Positions 16,652 to 25,625 are shown, counted from the first letter of the stretch. The stretch is 45,464 bases of DNA from Tepidanaerobacteraceae bacterium (GCA_030446005.1 JASUSP010000007.1:1-45464), one strand, 5' to 3'. The notes: a model not told the origin generated them from the letters alone. Numbers and translations are program-made.

Positions 16652-18301
16652 TTGTCGCTGGAAAATATTGATGGTGCATTGTTTAGGAAAGCACTCATAC
16701 ACTCAGCACGGATGTTGGAGCAGAATAAAAAGGTAGTGGATTCTCTCAATGTTTATCCGGTGCCGGATAGCGACACCGGAACTAATATGTCGTTAACTAT
16801 GGAACAGGCGGTGGCAGAGGCGGCGAAAATAAAAAGCGACGAACTAAAGCGCATCGTAGATGCCGCCGCATGGGGCGCCCTGATGGGTGCAAGGGGAAAC
16901 TCGGGCGTCATTTTGTCCCAATTATTCCGGGGGTTTGCGGCCGGTGTGGCTGACGGCAAAGATTCTTTAAACTCGAAGGAACTCGCTGCGGCTTTTAAAA
17001 AAGGTGTTGAGGAAGCCTATAAGGCAGTTCTAAAGCCTGTGGAAGGAACTATTCTTACGGTAGCAAGAGAAGCGGCGGAACGGATGCTGCTTGAGGCAAA
17101 AAAATCGATGGACATAGTGAATAATTTGGAAAAGACCATAGAGCACGCCAAAAAAGTGCTCGACAAGACCCCTGAAATGCTGCCGATTTTAAAGGAGGCG
17201 GGGGTTGTAGACGCCGGTGGAAAAGGTTTAATAATCTTGCTGGAAGGATTTTTGCAGGCTTTGAAAAATCCGAACATGTTAGGAGAATATAAACCCGGAG
17301 AATTAATAGCCAAAACTGAACAAGAACCGGTAAGTTTGAATGTAGAGAACCTCGAATATATTTACTGCACCGAACTAATTTTGCAGACCGAGACCCCCGG
17401 GGCGGATTTGGAAGCCTTAAAGTCACAAATCTCGGCCCTTGGAGATTCGCTTTTGATTACGGGGATGAGCAATGTAATAAAAATCCATGTGCACACAAAT
17501 CATCCCGGCGACGTTTTAGAAAAGGCCCTCAAGTGGGGAGAACTTACGAAAGTGAAAATAGACAATATGAAATTGCAGCACGAAGAATTCGTGAGAACTT
17601 CCGCAAATCAGAGCGCCGACCATGACGACGCCGTGGAAGTTAAGGATACCGAAATTGTGGCGGTGGTTTCGGGAGAAGGATTGAAAGAGATATTTAAAAG
17701 CATTGGTGCCGGTGTTATTATCGAAGGCGGCCAGAGCATGAACCCGAGCATCGAGAGAATTTTGGCGGCCGTGGAGGAACAAAAATCTCCTAACATTATA
17801 ATCCTTCCCAACAACAAGAATATTATTCTAACCGCAGAGCAGGTCAAAAATTTAACCACTAAAAAAGTTTACGTCGTACCTACAAAGTCAATTCCGCAGG
17901 GGATTTCGGCCCTTTTGGCGTACGATCCGAACTCTGGTGCCGAAGAAAACGTAAAGAGGATGAGCGATTCTCTGAAAAATGTAATAACCGGTGAGGTCAC
18001 CTTCGCGGCCAGGGATTCGAAGTGGAACGGCACTGCAATAAAAGAGGGCGACATACTGGGCATAATGGACGGTGAACTGGTAGCTATTGGAAGCGAAAGG
18101 CAAAAGGTTCTGGAAGAACTGGTGCAAAAAATGGCAACCAAAAAGCAATCCGGAATGCTCACTTTCTATTACGGAGAAGAAGTAACTCAGAAAGAAGCCG
18201 AAGAAATTGCGAGCAAAGTGGCAGAAAGGTATCCGGATTTTGAAGTGGAAATTTACAGGGGCGGCCAGAGTCTTTACTACTATATAGTGTCTCTTGAATA
18301 G
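16652..18301 (+). CDS. fakA: DAK2/DhaL-domain fatty acid kinase catalytic protein
   Basis: 549 residues of the YloV/FakA family. The N-terminal DhaL ATP-binding domain (about 1-200) has the metal-binding pattern VYPVPDSDTGTNMSLT and ARGNSGVILSQ; the middle region includes IHVHTNHPGDVLE; the C-terminal part (about 330-549) resembles DegV-like proteins and contains GGQSMNPS. FakA phosphorylates FakB-bound fatty acids to acyl-phosphate, the substrate made by PlsX at 30791 from acyl-ACP. No FakB (DegV) gene is in the window. The start is TTG 16652 after GGGGAGG near 16636. Confidence 0.88.
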   Translation: MSLENIDGALFRKALIHSARMLEQNKKVVDSLNVYPVPDSDTGTNMSLTMEQAVAEAAKIKSDELKRIVDAAAWGALMGARGNSGVILSQLFRGFAAGVADGKDSLNSKELAAAFKKGVEEAYKAVLKPVEGTILTVAREAAERMLLEAKKSMDIVNNLEKTIEHAKKVLDKTPEMLPILKEAGVVDAGGKGLIILLEGFLQALKNPNMLGEYKPGELIAKTEQEPVSLNVENLEYIYCTELILQTETPGADLEALKSQISALGDSLLITGMSNVIKIHVHTNHPGDVLEKALKWGELTKVKIDNMKLQHEEFVRTSANQSADHDDAVEVKDTEIVAVVSGEGLKEIFKSIGAGVIIEGGQSMNPSIERILAAVEEQKSPNIIILPNNKNIILTAEQVKNLTTKKVYVVPTKSIPQGISALLAYDPNSGAEENVKRMSDSLKNVITGEVTFAARDSKWNGTAIKEGDILGIMDGELVAIGSERQKVLEELVQKMATKKQSGMLTFYYGEEVTQKEAEEIASKVAERYPDFEVEIYRGGQSLYYYIVSLE

Positions 18302-18313
18302 TCAGAGGTGAGG

Positions 18314-20344
18314 ATGTTGGATTTAACAAAAGAGGTCCAATACATAAAAGGAGTAGGACCTTCCAGGGCAAAACTGCTTCGCTCTCTCGGCGTTAATACG
18401 GTTTTTGACCTTCTTTATTTGTTGCCGAGGCGTTATCTGGATCTTACACCGCTAAATTTTGAGCAAGGTATCGTCGGCGAAGAGGTTGGCGCTTTTCCCT
18501 GTGTAGTTACGGAAAAGGGCCATGAGGTGGCCACCCGCTCGGGAATGAAAATAGTAAAAATACCCGTGACCGATGGCAAGCGAAAAGGCTTTGCCGTTTT
18601 TTTTAATCAGCCGTACATGAAGGATGCATTCAAACCGGGAGACAAGCTTATTTTGGTCGGGAAAATTAAGAAAAATTTTGGGGAGTACGAAATCACAAAC
18701 CCCGAGTGGCAGAGGTTCGACGAAATCGAAAGCTCGGACTATACAAAAATATGTCCGGTATATCCCTTGACGAGAGGTCTTACACAAAAAATTCTAAGGA
18801 AAATAGTAAAAAATGTCTTCCAGGAGGATTTGAAAATAGAAGAAGTTTTGCCTTTGAGCATTTTGAAGAAGTATAAACTTATGCCGAAATTGCACGCACT
18901 GAAAAATATCCATTTTCCGGAAAGCTGGGAAGAACTAAGGCGAGCTCAAGAAAGATTGGCCTTCGAGGAACTCCTGGTCTTTCAGCTTGCCATGATGGTA
19001 ACAAAAAGGCATATAATGGGCGAAAAAAGAAAAAATAAATACGTGGATTTTGATATAACGCCGTTTTTGAAAAACCTGCCTTTTTCCCTGACCAAAGGCC
19101 AGGAAAAAGTTGTGATGGATATAATTTCGGATTTGCAAAGCGAACGCGTAATGAACCGCCTAATCCAGGGGGATGTAGGCTCGGGCAAAACTGTAGTTGC
19201 GACCATAGCCCTTTACCTTGCGGCAAAAAACGGCTACCAGGGTGCTTTTATGGTGCCGACGGAAATCCTCGCAATACAACACGTTACCACGTTGAAAAGA
19301 TATTTAGAACCCCTGGGAATAAGGGTGGAAGTTTTAAAAGGGGACATGCCTAAGTCGGAAAAAAAGAGAGTTTTGGAAGGACTCGAAAACGGTTCCGTAA
19401 AGATTATTGTGGGAACCCATGCCATCATCCAGGACGATATAAAATTTAATCGACTGGGGATGGTAATAACCGACGAACAGCACCGTTTCGGTGTGAGGCA
19501 GAGGGAGTCTTTGGTTAAGAAGGGGCATTACCCGGACGTCATTGTAATGAGCGCCACTCCAATTCCCAGGACGCTGGCGCTTACCATGTATTCGGATTTG
19601 GATATTTCAATAATAGATACCATGCCGGAAGGCCGTCAAAAGGTGGAAACTTTTGTGGTAGATGATAACATGAGGCATAAAGTGTACAAGTTCGTTGAAG
19701 CGGAAGTTAAAAAAGGCCATCAGGCCTACGTGGTATGCCCGGCAGTGGAGGAAAGCGAATTGGGACTTGCAAGCGTAGATGAAATTGGCAGGGAATTGGC
19801 AGAAAAGTTCCCTCACCTTAATATAGGTGTTTTGCACGGAAAAATGAAGGCCGAGGAAAAAGACAACGTTATGAAGGACTTCTGCGCCAGGCGAATTGAC
19901 GTTTTGGTGGCCACAACAGTTATAGAAGTAGGGGTGGATGTGCCTTCGGCTACTGTTATGGTAGTTGAAAATGCGGAACGCTTTGGCCTTGCACAACTCC
20001 ATCAGCTTCGAGGCAGGGTGGGGAGAAGCAATCTTAAATCGTACTGCATTTTCATAACCGGTTCTAAGGACAGAAACGTAAGGGCAAGACTAAACTTCAT
20101 GATGAAGAGCCACAATGGTTTTGAAATAGCTCAGAAAGACCTGGAAATAAGGGGACCCGGCGAATTCCTCGGCGTAAGGCAGCATGGCCTGCCGGAATTC
20201 AAGTTTGTCCCTCTCATTAGAGACATTCGGATTCTGGAAACCACAAAATCTCTGGCGGCCGAAATAATAGACAGGGATTTGCTGTCGACTCCTGAATTTG
20301 CAGGGATTCGAAAAGCGATAGAAGAAAAATTAAAAATAATTTAA
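18314..20344 (+). CDS. recG: ATP-dependent DNA helicase RecG
   Basis: Remodels stalled forks and branched DNA. The 676-residue protein has an N-terminal wedge region starting VQYIKGVGPSRAKLL, Walker A GDVGSGKT with K292, DEQH at 387-390, the SATPIPRTL motif, and C-terminal helicase motifs ATTVIEVGVDVP and QLRGRVGRS. AGAGGT at 18304-18309 favours ATG 18314 over the GTG at 18308. It follows fakA after 12 bp. No clear terminator is seen before the SASP gene. Confidence 0.97.
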   Translation: MLDLTKEVQYIKGVGPSRAKLLRSLGVNTVFDLLYLLPRRYLDLTPLNFEQGIVGEEVGAFPCVVTEKGHEVATRSGMKIVKIPVTDGKRKGFAVFFNQPYMKDAFKPGDKLILVGKIKKNFGEYEITNPEWQRFDEIESSDYTKICPVYPLTRGLTQKILRKIVKNVFQEDLKIEEVLPLSILKKYKLMPKLHALKNIHFPESWEELRRAQERLAFEELLVFQLAMMVTKRHIMGEKRKNKYVDFDITPFLKNLPFSLTKGQEKVVMDIISDLQSERVMNRLIQGDVGSGKTVVATIALYLAAKNGYQGAFMVPTEILAIQHVTTLKRYLEPLGIRVEVLKGDMPKSEKKRVLEGLENGSVKIIVGTHAIIQDDIKFNRLGMVITDEQHRFGVRQRESLVKKGHYPDVIVMSATPIPRTLALTMYSDLDISIIDTMPEGRQKVETFVVDDNMRHKVYKFVEAEVKKGHQAYVVCPAVEESELGLASVDEIGRELAEKFPHLNIGVLHGKMKAEEKDNVMKDFCARRIDVLVATTVIEVGVDVPSATVMVVENAERFGLAQLHQLRGRVGRSNLKSYCIFITGSKDRNVRARLNFMMKSHNGFEIAQKDLEIRGPGEFLGVRQHGLPEFKFVPLIRDIRILETTKSLAAEIIDRDLLSTPEFAGIRKAIEEKLKII

Positions 20345-20411
20345 AAAATAATAATTAGAAAAATAAGTAATTTATTTATACATGTGCTGGTTTTTCAGGC
20401 AGATAGTTCTA

Positions 20412-20441
20412 GTATTTTGGACTTTTACTCAGGTTATATTA
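20412..20441 (+). promoter_or_regulatory. Possible forespore (sigma-G type) promoter of the SASP gene
   Basis: GTATT at 20412-20416 and GTTATATTA at 20433-20441, about 16 bp apart, loosely resemble the -35 (G-ATR type) and -10 (CATATTA type) elements of sigma-G promoters, the expected control of SASP genes. The fit is imperfect and the sequence is A/T-rich. Confidence 0.3.
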
Positions 20442-20470
20442 AGAGTAGAAAGACAAAGGAGGTGATTAAG

Positions 20471-20695
20471 ATGGGTCTTGGACAAAAGAGAAATAAACTC
20501 GTAGTTCCCGAAGCTTATAAGGCAATGGAACAATTCAAAGCTGAAGTCGCACGCGAAGTTGGAATTACCGCTCCTCCCGATGGATACTGGGGCAACTACT
20601 CGGCCAGGGATTGCGGTGCTGTTGGCGGTCACATGGTGCGCAAGATGATTGAGGATTATGAAAGGCGAATAAGTGGTGGCCAGACCACTCACTAA
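20471..20695 (+). CDS. Small acid-soluble spore protein, alpha/beta type
   Basis: Coats and protects spore DNA in the forespore. The 74-residue product has the two family blocks: AMEQFKAEVAREVG, where the germination protease GPR would cut after the Glu of KAEVAR, and ARDCGAVGGHMVRKMIEDYE, corresponding to the ARxxGxVGGxM signature. The insert APPDGYWGNY between them and the cysteine are typical of clostridial rather than Bacillus versions. AAAGGAGGTGAT at 20456-20466 is a very strong ribosome site and fixes ATG 20471. It has its own terminator. Confidence 0.92.
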   Translation: MGLGQKRNKLVVPEAYKAMEQFKAEVAREVGITAPPDGYWGNYSARDCGAVGGHMVRKMIEDYERRISGGQTTH

Positions 20696-20710
20696 AATAA
20701 TAAATAGTAA

Positions 20711-20749
20711 AGAACAGGCTCTATGAAAATAGAGTCTGTTCTTTCTTTG
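20711..20749 (+). terminator. Strong terminator after the SASP gene
   Basis: A 14-bp stem with one G-U pair (20711-20724 with 20729-20742) and a GAAA tetraloop, followed by a T-rich tract to 20749. Very stable; fits an abundant single-gene transcript. Confidence 0.85.
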
Positions 20750-20772
20750 TGTGTTCTAAAATCAAAATTTGA

Positions 20773-20795
20773 TGCCGGCGCTTTTTGCGCCGGCA
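20773..20795. repeat. Perfect 9-bp G/C hairpin
   Basis: TGCCGGCGC at 20773-20781 and GCGCCGGCA at 20787-20795 are perfect complements around TTTTT. No T-run follows, so it is not a typical + strand terminator. It stands just upstream of a small open frame at 20826 with a good ribosome site. It may be a 5' stabilising stem or part of a non-coding RNA; the role is unknown. Confidence 0.5.
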
Positions 20796-20825
20796 CTGGG
20801 AGAGGAGAAACCGGAGGAAGAGCTT

Positions 20826-20888
20826 ATGGGGAATTTGTTTTTTACAATAATATTTTTATCGTTTTTTGATTGTTTTATACGTAATTAA
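20826..20888 (+). CDS. Possible 20-residue hydrophobic peptide
   Basis: ATG 20826 follows GGAGG at 20813-20817 with ideal 8-base spacing. The product MGNLFFTIIFLSFFDCFIRN is one hydrophobic helix with a basic end. The same frame is open back to an ATG at 20772 (38 residues), but that start has no ribosome site and lies in the hairpin. It could be a tiny spore or membrane peptide, a toxin-like peptide, or chance in an A/T-rich spacer. Unrecognised. Confidence 0.3.
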   Translation: MGNLFFTIIFLSFFDCFIRN

Positions 20889-20909
20889 ACTAATGGATAT
20901 TAAATTTTA

Positions 20910-20937
20910 TTGAAATACCGGCTGAATATGTTAGAAT
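20910..20937 (+). promoter_or_regulatory. Sigma-A promoter of rsmD-coaD
   Basis: TTGAAA at 20910-20915 and TAGAAT at 20932-20937 with a 16-bp spacer, 26 bp before the rsmD start. It starts a new transcription unit after the SASP gene. Confidence 0.55.
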
Positions 20938-20963
20938 AATACTAGACCTATTAAAGGGTGAAA

Positions 20964-21524
20964 ATGATAATGATGAGGATAACAGGTGGAATGTTCAGGG
21001 GAAGGAGGATTAAATCCCTTCCCGGCGAAAGCACCAGGCCCACCTCAGATATAGTGAGGGAATCTCTTTTCAACATTCTGGGCGAAAAAATAGTAAACTG
21101 CAGCTTTTTGGACATATTTGCCGGTACCGGAAGCGTGGGGATAGAGGCTTTGAGCCGTGGTGCGGAAAAAGCGGCCTTTATTGAAAAGAGTGGATTCGCA
21201 TGCAGGGTGATAAAGGAAAACCTCGATATCTTGGGAGTTTCCGAAAAGGGCATAATAATAAAATCCGATTTTTTAAAGGGATTAAGGAAACTTGAAAATA
21301 CCAATACGACGTATGATGTAATTTTTCTGGACCCACCATATAACAAGGGATATGCATCTAATTGCTTGGAAGTTTTAACCTGCTCAAAACTGTTAAAGCC
21401 AGGTTTTATAATAGTGGTTCAGCATTCGGTATCGGAGATTATCAAGGTCCCGCCCAAAGTGACCTGTTACAAAGAAAAGAGGTATGGCATTACAAGGTTA
21501 TCTTTTTTTACAGGAGTGAAGTAA
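20964..21524 (+). CDS. rsmD: 16S rRNA (guanine-966 N2) methyltransferase
   Basis: Methylates G966 (E. coli numbering) of 16S rRNA with SAM. The 186-residue protein shows [27 protein letters not shown], the SAM motif [20 protein letters not shown] and the catalytic motif DPPYNKGY. The start is uncertain: ATG 20964, 20970 and 20973 are all in frame after AAAGGGTG at 20953-20960. It pairs with coaD one base later, as ylbH-coaD do in Bacillus. Confidence 0.94.
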   Translation: MIMMRITGGMFRGRRIKSLPGESTRPTSDIVRESLFNILGEKIVNCSFLDIFAGTGSVGIEALSRGAEKAAFIEKSGFACRVIKENLDILGVSEKGIIIKSDFLKGLRKLENTNTTYDVIFLDPPYNKGYASNCLEVLTCSKLLKPGFIIVVQHSVSEIIKVPPKVTCYKEKRYGITRLSFFTGVK

Positions 21525-21525
21525 A

Positions 21526-22011
21526 ATGTCCGTAGCTATATATCCGGGGAGCTTTGACCCCATCACCAACGGCCATCTTGATATTATCGAAAGAGGTTCG
21601 AAGATTTTCGACCGGCTTATAGTCGCCGTTTTAAAAAACCCGAACAAAAAATCCCTCTTTACGATAGAAGAACGAATTGAAATGATAAGGGATGCGGTAA
21701 GTCACCTCGACAACGTGGAAGTGGACCACTTCAGCGGCTTGCTCGTGGACTTTGCTCGAAAAAGAAATGCAAAAATCATAATAAAGGGGTTGAGGGCGGT
21801 TTCTGATTTCGAATACGAACTGCAGATGGCATTGATGAACAAGAAGCTTTATAAGGATATAGAAACGGTCTTCATTATGACCAGCACGAAGTATTCCTTT
21901 CTGAGTTCGAGCATAGTGAGGGAAGTTGCAAGCTTCGGAGGATGTGTAAAAGACCTGGTGCCGCCCGCGGTAGAGGAAAAATTGAGGGAAAAATTTACCA
22001 TAAAGGGTTAA
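21526..22011 (+). CDS. coaD: Phosphopantetheine adenylyltransferase
   Basis: Transfers AMP from ATP to 4'-phosphopantetheine to make dephospho-CoA. The 161-residue nucleotidyltransferase shows the T/HxGH-type motif [28 protein letters not shown], and the C-terminal [13 protein letters not shown] pattern with the ISSS-like loop. Length and start are standard; GGAGTG precedes the ATG. It acts two steps after CoaBC in the same window. Confidence 0.97.
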   Translation: MSVAIYPGSFDPITNGHLDIIERGSKIFDRLIVAVLKNPNKKSLFTIEERIEMIRDAVSHLDNVEVDHFSGLLVDFARKRNAKIIIKGLRAVSDFEYELQMALMNKKLYKDIETVFIMTSTKYSFLSSSIVREVASFGGCVKDLVPPAVEEKLREKFTIKG

Positions 22012-22036
22012 TTCTTTCTTTTGGAGGGTCGGGTTA

Positions 22037-22483
22037 ATGGAATTTTACGATTACATAGAAAGGCTGCAAAATCTGATAAGCGAAGGTTCTAGAATCCCCT
22101 TTTCAAACAAGGTGATAATAGACCAGGAAAAAATTTTAACTTTGTTGGACGAGATGGTAAAAGCCTTGCCCGAAGATATAAAAAAGGCAAAAAAAATTGT
22201 GGAAGAAAGGCAGCGAATTTTGGTTGAAGCTCAGAAAGAGGGAGAAATGATAATAAAAGAGGCAAAAGAACATATCGAAAAAATGGTAGATCAAAATGAG
22301 ATAGTCAAGATAGCTCGAGAGAAGTCGGAGGAAATTTTGGCTGCTTCCAAAAAGGCAGCGAGAGAGATAAGGGTGGGAGCGAACAAATACGCCGATGAGG
22401 TGCTGGCGCAGCTGGAAAAATACCTGGAGAAAATTTTAACTTCGGTCAGAGAGGGACGGGAAGAGTTAAACCAGAGGCTCTGA
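22037..22483 (+). CDS. Coiled-coil protein resembling ATP synthase b subunit, unknown function
   Basis: 148 residues, almost entirely charged helix from about residue 25 on (KKAKKIVEERQRILVEAQ and KSEEILAASKKAAREIR), with heptad-like spacing but no membrane segment. Similar proteins next to coaD in Clostridia are often labelled ATPase or ATP synthase b-like because of the helix, not because of a proven role. A DivIVA-like scaffold is another reading. GGAGGG precedes ATG 22037. It ends 2 bp from the stop of the convergent ylbJ; a small CAGAG-CTCTG stem with a T-run at 22472-22495 may terminate it. Confidence 0.75.
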   Translation: MEFYDYIERLQNLISEGSRIPFSNKVIIDQEKILTLLDEMVKALPEDIKKAKKIVEERQRILVEAQKEGEMIIKEAKEHIEKMVDQNEIVKIAREKSEEILAASKKAAREIRVGANKYADEVLAQLEKYLEKILTSVREGREELNQRL

Positions 22484-22485
22484 TC

Positions 22486-23745
22486 TTATTTTTTTATGAC
22501 CTTAAACGTTATTATCTCAAAACCTTTAATGAGATAAAGTATTGTTGAAAGCAAAACGAGCAAGCTGAAGAGGAACATAAACACCTGACTCGAAACGGCG
22601 AAAATGTTCAGCCAGCTTTCAGAAGTTCTCGACGGGGCTATGGCGAATACGGGCATGGACCACGATGCGAAACCTTCAATGGGAATTGCCATCATGATAT
22701 AAGTGACGATGCCGGCCAAAAGAGCGTGTAGGACTCTTGCCATTATGTAAGGGAGGATTTTCACATCGGTGTTGCTCAACATGCTCATTACCTGGAAATG
22801 GACCGATATACCGCTCCAGGCTATTATGGCGCTAGCGACGATGACTCTTTGAATAAGGGGGGCGTCGGCGGCGCTTGCGAGTTTGGTCCCCAAAGTTATT
22901 TCGAAGATGCCGCTGATTATAGCGGGAGATAAACTTTCATCAAGGCCGAATATCTTCAACAACACGTTGACTGCCGGAACGAGCATGTTGACAAACCCGG
23001 CAACCGTTATTATTCTGATGACGACCGAGAAGAGGATGATAAAACCGAGGATGAGCAATAGGGAATTTATCGAATCCTTTATACAATCGCCTAGAAGTTG
23101 TCCGAAGGGCCTTGCATCTTCTTTGCGAGCCCTCAAAAGCTCACGGGTGGCTTTCAGCATGATGCTTTCGTTCTTTCTTACGGATGCCACCTGGGGGGTT
23201 TTTTCCGATTTCGGGGAATAAAAGCGCATGGCAATACCCACGAGAAGAGCTGAAATGTAATGGGATAAGGCTATAATCGACCCTACGCGGACATCCTTGA
23301 ACATCCCGACTGCTACTGCTCCGACCATAAAAAGGGGATCGGCGGTATTACTGAATGACACCAAACGTTCGGCTTCCCGGGCATTGCAAAGCCGCTTTTT
23401 TACCAGTTTTGCTGTGAGCATGGCTCCGAGAGGATAGCCGCTTGCAAGTCCCATGGCCATGACGAAAGAACCTGCGCCGGGGACGTTGAAAAGGGGCCGC
23501 ATCAACGGTTCTAGGAGAACTCCCATAAAATGGACGACCCCCAGTCCCATAAGCAGCTGCGAGCCTATGAAAAATGGGAGCAGTGCCGGAAGCACAATGT
23601 TGAACCATACATCGAGCCCTTCGAAAGCCGCTTGGAAAGCCTCTTCCGGGAAGCGAATTATGGCTATTGTTATCATGACTGCAACGGCAGGAAGAATCAT
23701 CTGACTCAACTTAGCTACTTTGCTTTTTGGAATTCTTAATCTCAT
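22486..23745 (-). CDS. ylbJ: Sporulation integral membrane protein YlbJ
   Basis: 419 residues with about eight to ten hydrophobic helices; the first is near 13-30 (SQMILPAVAVMITIAIIR). Segments such as LDVWFNIVLPALLPFFIG and AMGLASGYPLGAMLTAKL fit the nucleoside-recognition (Gate) fold used by YlbJ. In Bacillus YlbJ is made in the mother cell under sigma-E and is needed for normal spore resistance. GGAGGC at 23752-23757 gives the minus-strand ATG at 23745. It is reversed relative to its neighbours and diverges from the esterase gene. Confidence 0.88.
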   Translation of the reverse strand: MRLRIPKSKVAKLSQMILPAVAVMITIAIIRFPEEAFQAAFEGLDVWFNIVLPALLPFFIGSQLLMGLGVVHFMGVLLEPLMRPLFNVPGAGSFVMAMGLASGYPLGAMLTAKLVKKRLCNAREAERLVSFSNTADPLFMVGAVAVGMFKDVRVGSIIALSHYISALLVGIAMRFYSPKSEKTPQVASVRKNESIMLKATRELLRARKEDARPFGQLLGDCIKDSINSLLLILGFIILFSVVIRIITVAGFVNMLVPAVNVLLKIFGLDESLSPAIISGIFEITLGTKLASAADAPLIQRVIVASAIIAWSGISVHFQVMSMLSNTDVKILPYIMARVLHALLAGIVTYIMMAIPIEGFASWSMPVFAIAPSRTSESWLNIFAVSSQVFMFLFSLLVLLSTILYLIKGFEIITFKVIKK

Positions 23746-23826
23746 TTTTAGGCCTCCTAATAAGTTTCTTCCAAATCTATTTAATATATATTTTCGAAAA
23801 GACGCACATATTCTTTAAAAGAAGGG

Positions 23827-24624
23827 ATGAGGGAGGAGTTGGAGAGAAGGCCTAAGGTAGGTATTGCACTGGGTGCCGGGGCTGCTAAAGGATATGCACA
23901 CATAGGTGTTATAAAGGTTCTGGAAAAACATGGGATTCCCATCGATGTCATTACGGGTTCCAGCATAGGCAGCTTAATAGGGGCCCTTTATGCTTCGGGA
24001 GTGAAGGTGAATTATATCGAATCTTTGGCTTATCATATTAAAAGAAGGCATTTTGTTGATATCACTTTTCCAAGACTCGGATTAATTGCGGGAAATAAAA
24101 TAGAAGAGATGTTGAGACTGCTTACAAAAAATAGGAATTTTGACGAACTAAATATACCGCTGGGTGTGGTGGCTACCGACCTGAAGTCCAAAAGGCTGGT
24201 CTTGTTAAAAGAAGGAAATGTAGCTCTGGCCGTCAGGGCGAGTATAGCCATCCCCGGTATTTTTTGCCCTGTGATGGCGGATGGGATGGTTCTGGTAGAC
24301 GGAGGGGTTCTTGAAAGAGTTCCGGGCCGTGCGGCACGCGAAATGGGGGCTGATGTGGTAATAGGGGTTGAACTGGGTTTCAGCGCGGGAACTTCCTTAA
24401 GCAATATATACGATATTATATTCCAGACGTTCGAAGTTATGGGAAGAGAGATTCAATTTCTAAAAAATTACGACTGCGACGTCCTCATAACTCCAAATTT
24501 GGAGAGCGTGAATCCCCTTGCCTTCAGCGAGCCGGAAAAGTGCATAAAAGAGGGAATTAGGGCTGCCGAAGCTGTGCTGCCGCAAATCTTGACAATTTTA
24601 GGAAGAAGGGACGAGCAAAGATGA
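23827..24624 (+). CDS. Patatin-like phospholipase/esterase
   Basis: A 265-residue serine hydrolase of the RssA/YlbK type. The oxyanion-hole motif GAGAAKGYAHIG lies near 17-28, the nucleophile elbow GSSIG at 44-48 gives S46, and the catalytic Asp is D158 in DGG. No signal peptide is seen. The ylbK gene stands at the same place in Bacillus (between ylbJ and ylbL). The substrate is unknown. Start uncertain: ATG 23827 abuts AAGGG, while an in-frame TTG at 23839 sits right behind GGGAGG. It overlaps the next gene by four bases. Confidence 0.88.
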   Translation: MREELERRPKVGIALGAGAAKGYAHIGVIKVLEKHGIPIDVITGSSIGSLIGALYASGVKVNYIESLAYHIKRRHFVDITFPRLGLIAGNKIEEMLRLLTKNRNFDELNIPLGVVATDLKSKRLVLLKEGNVALAVRASIAIPGIFCPVMADGMVLVDGGVLERVPGRAAREMGADVVIGVELGFSAGTSLSNIYDIIFQTFEVMGREIQFLKNYDCDVLITPNLESVNPLAFSEPEKCIKEGIRAAEAVLPQILTILGRRDEQR

Positions 24625-25625
24625 GGCGAGATTTTTTTTTGAAGAGGCGTTTTTCGCTCCTAATAATTGCAATAATGCTTATTGCTGTAAATTTTTATAT
24701 AGCGAATAATTATACCCTGGTAGCTCCCGGAGTGACGGTGGATTTAAAAGAAATTGTACAGGTAGAGCAGGGCGAGAAAAATGAAAAAGGGGCTTTTATG
24801 CTTACAACGGTTTCTACCAGGCCGTTGAACCTGCCGCTGGCTTTTTATGCTGCTTTCCACCCTTACGTCGACATTGAAAAAAAAGAGCGGGTTATTCCAC
24901 CGGGCATGGATATGAAAAGATATATGGATTATATGAAACAGTGGATGGAAGAAAGCCAGAAAATAGCGGAAATTGTAGCTTTAAGACGGGCAGGATACAA
25001 ACCTGAGATTCTGGGGAAAGGAGCAAGGGTTGTGGAAGTGATGGAAGACAGCCCTGCAAAAGGTCTGATATTGCCGGATGATATAATTACCGGTGTGGAC
25101 GGCGTTAAGGTCAATCTGGCTGAGGAAGTGATAAATTTAGTTACGAAGCACAAAATAGGAGAAAAGGTGAATCTGGAAATCATAAGAAAAGGAAGGAAGT
25201 TATCACTGACGGTTCCCACTATCGAAAGCAAAACCGAAAAAGGAAAGCCCATAATAGGGGTTTTTATCACGACTTTAGATTGGAAACCCATCCTCCCGCT
25301 GGATATAAAGATTAATACGGGCGATATAGGCGGCCCTTCCGCTGGTGTGATGTTTGCCCTGGAGATCTTAAATCAGTTGACCCCTGGAGATTTGACCAAA
25401 GGCCACAAAATAGCCGGAACCGGCACCATAAGCCTTGATGAGAGGGTGGGGGAAATCGGCGGTGTGGTACAGAAAGTTGCTGCAGCCAAAAGAGACGGTG
25501 CGGAGATATTTTTTGTGCCAGAAAATAATGCTGAGGAAGCCATGGGTATAGCTAAAAGTCTCGGTATAAAATTAGTTCCTGTAAAAACCCTTCAGGATGT
25601 TCTGGATTATCTTGGAAATTTATAG
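24621..25625 (+). CDS. ylbL: PDZ-domain Lon-like membrane serine protease (YlbL type)
   Basis: 334 residues. An N-terminal membrane anchor lies near 10-28 (FSLLIIAIMLIAVNFYIA); a PDZ domain spans about 125-205 (SPAKGLILPDDIITGVDG); the Lon-type catalytic domain has the Ser-Lys dyad S240 in GGPSAG and K285 in VVQKVAAAKRDG, 45 residues apart as expected. It probably acts outside the membrane on unknown substrates. Translation is coupled to the esterase by an ATGA overlap. Its stop overlaps that of the convergent tmcAL by six bases. Confidence 0.9.
   Translation: MRRDFFLKRRFSLLIIAIMLIAVNFYIANNYTLVAPGVTVDLKEIVQVEQGEKNEKGAFMLTTVSTRPLNLPLAFYAAFHPYVDIEKKERVIPPGMDMKRYMDYMKQWMEESQKIAEIVALRRAGYKPEILGKGARVVEVMEDSPAKGLILPDDIITGVDGVKVNLAEEVINLVTKHKIGEKVNLEIIRKGRKLSLTVPTIESKTEKGKPIIGVFITTLDWKPILPLDIKINTGDIGGPSAGVMFALEILNQLTPGDLTKGHKIAGTGTISLDERVGEIGGVVQKVAAAKRDGAEIFFVPENNAEEAMGIAKSLGIKLVPVKTLQDVLDYLGNL

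Noticed and set aside
20384-20470. Extended SASP N-terminus from an upstream in-frame GTG
   Set aside because: The strong AAAGGAGGTGAT site at 20456-20466 lies inside that extension, and SASPs do not have such a leader.
22486-23745. Nucleoside transporter
   Set aside because: The Gate-type helices are shared with YlbJ, and the coaD-ylbJ-ylbK-ylbL context points to the sporulation protein.
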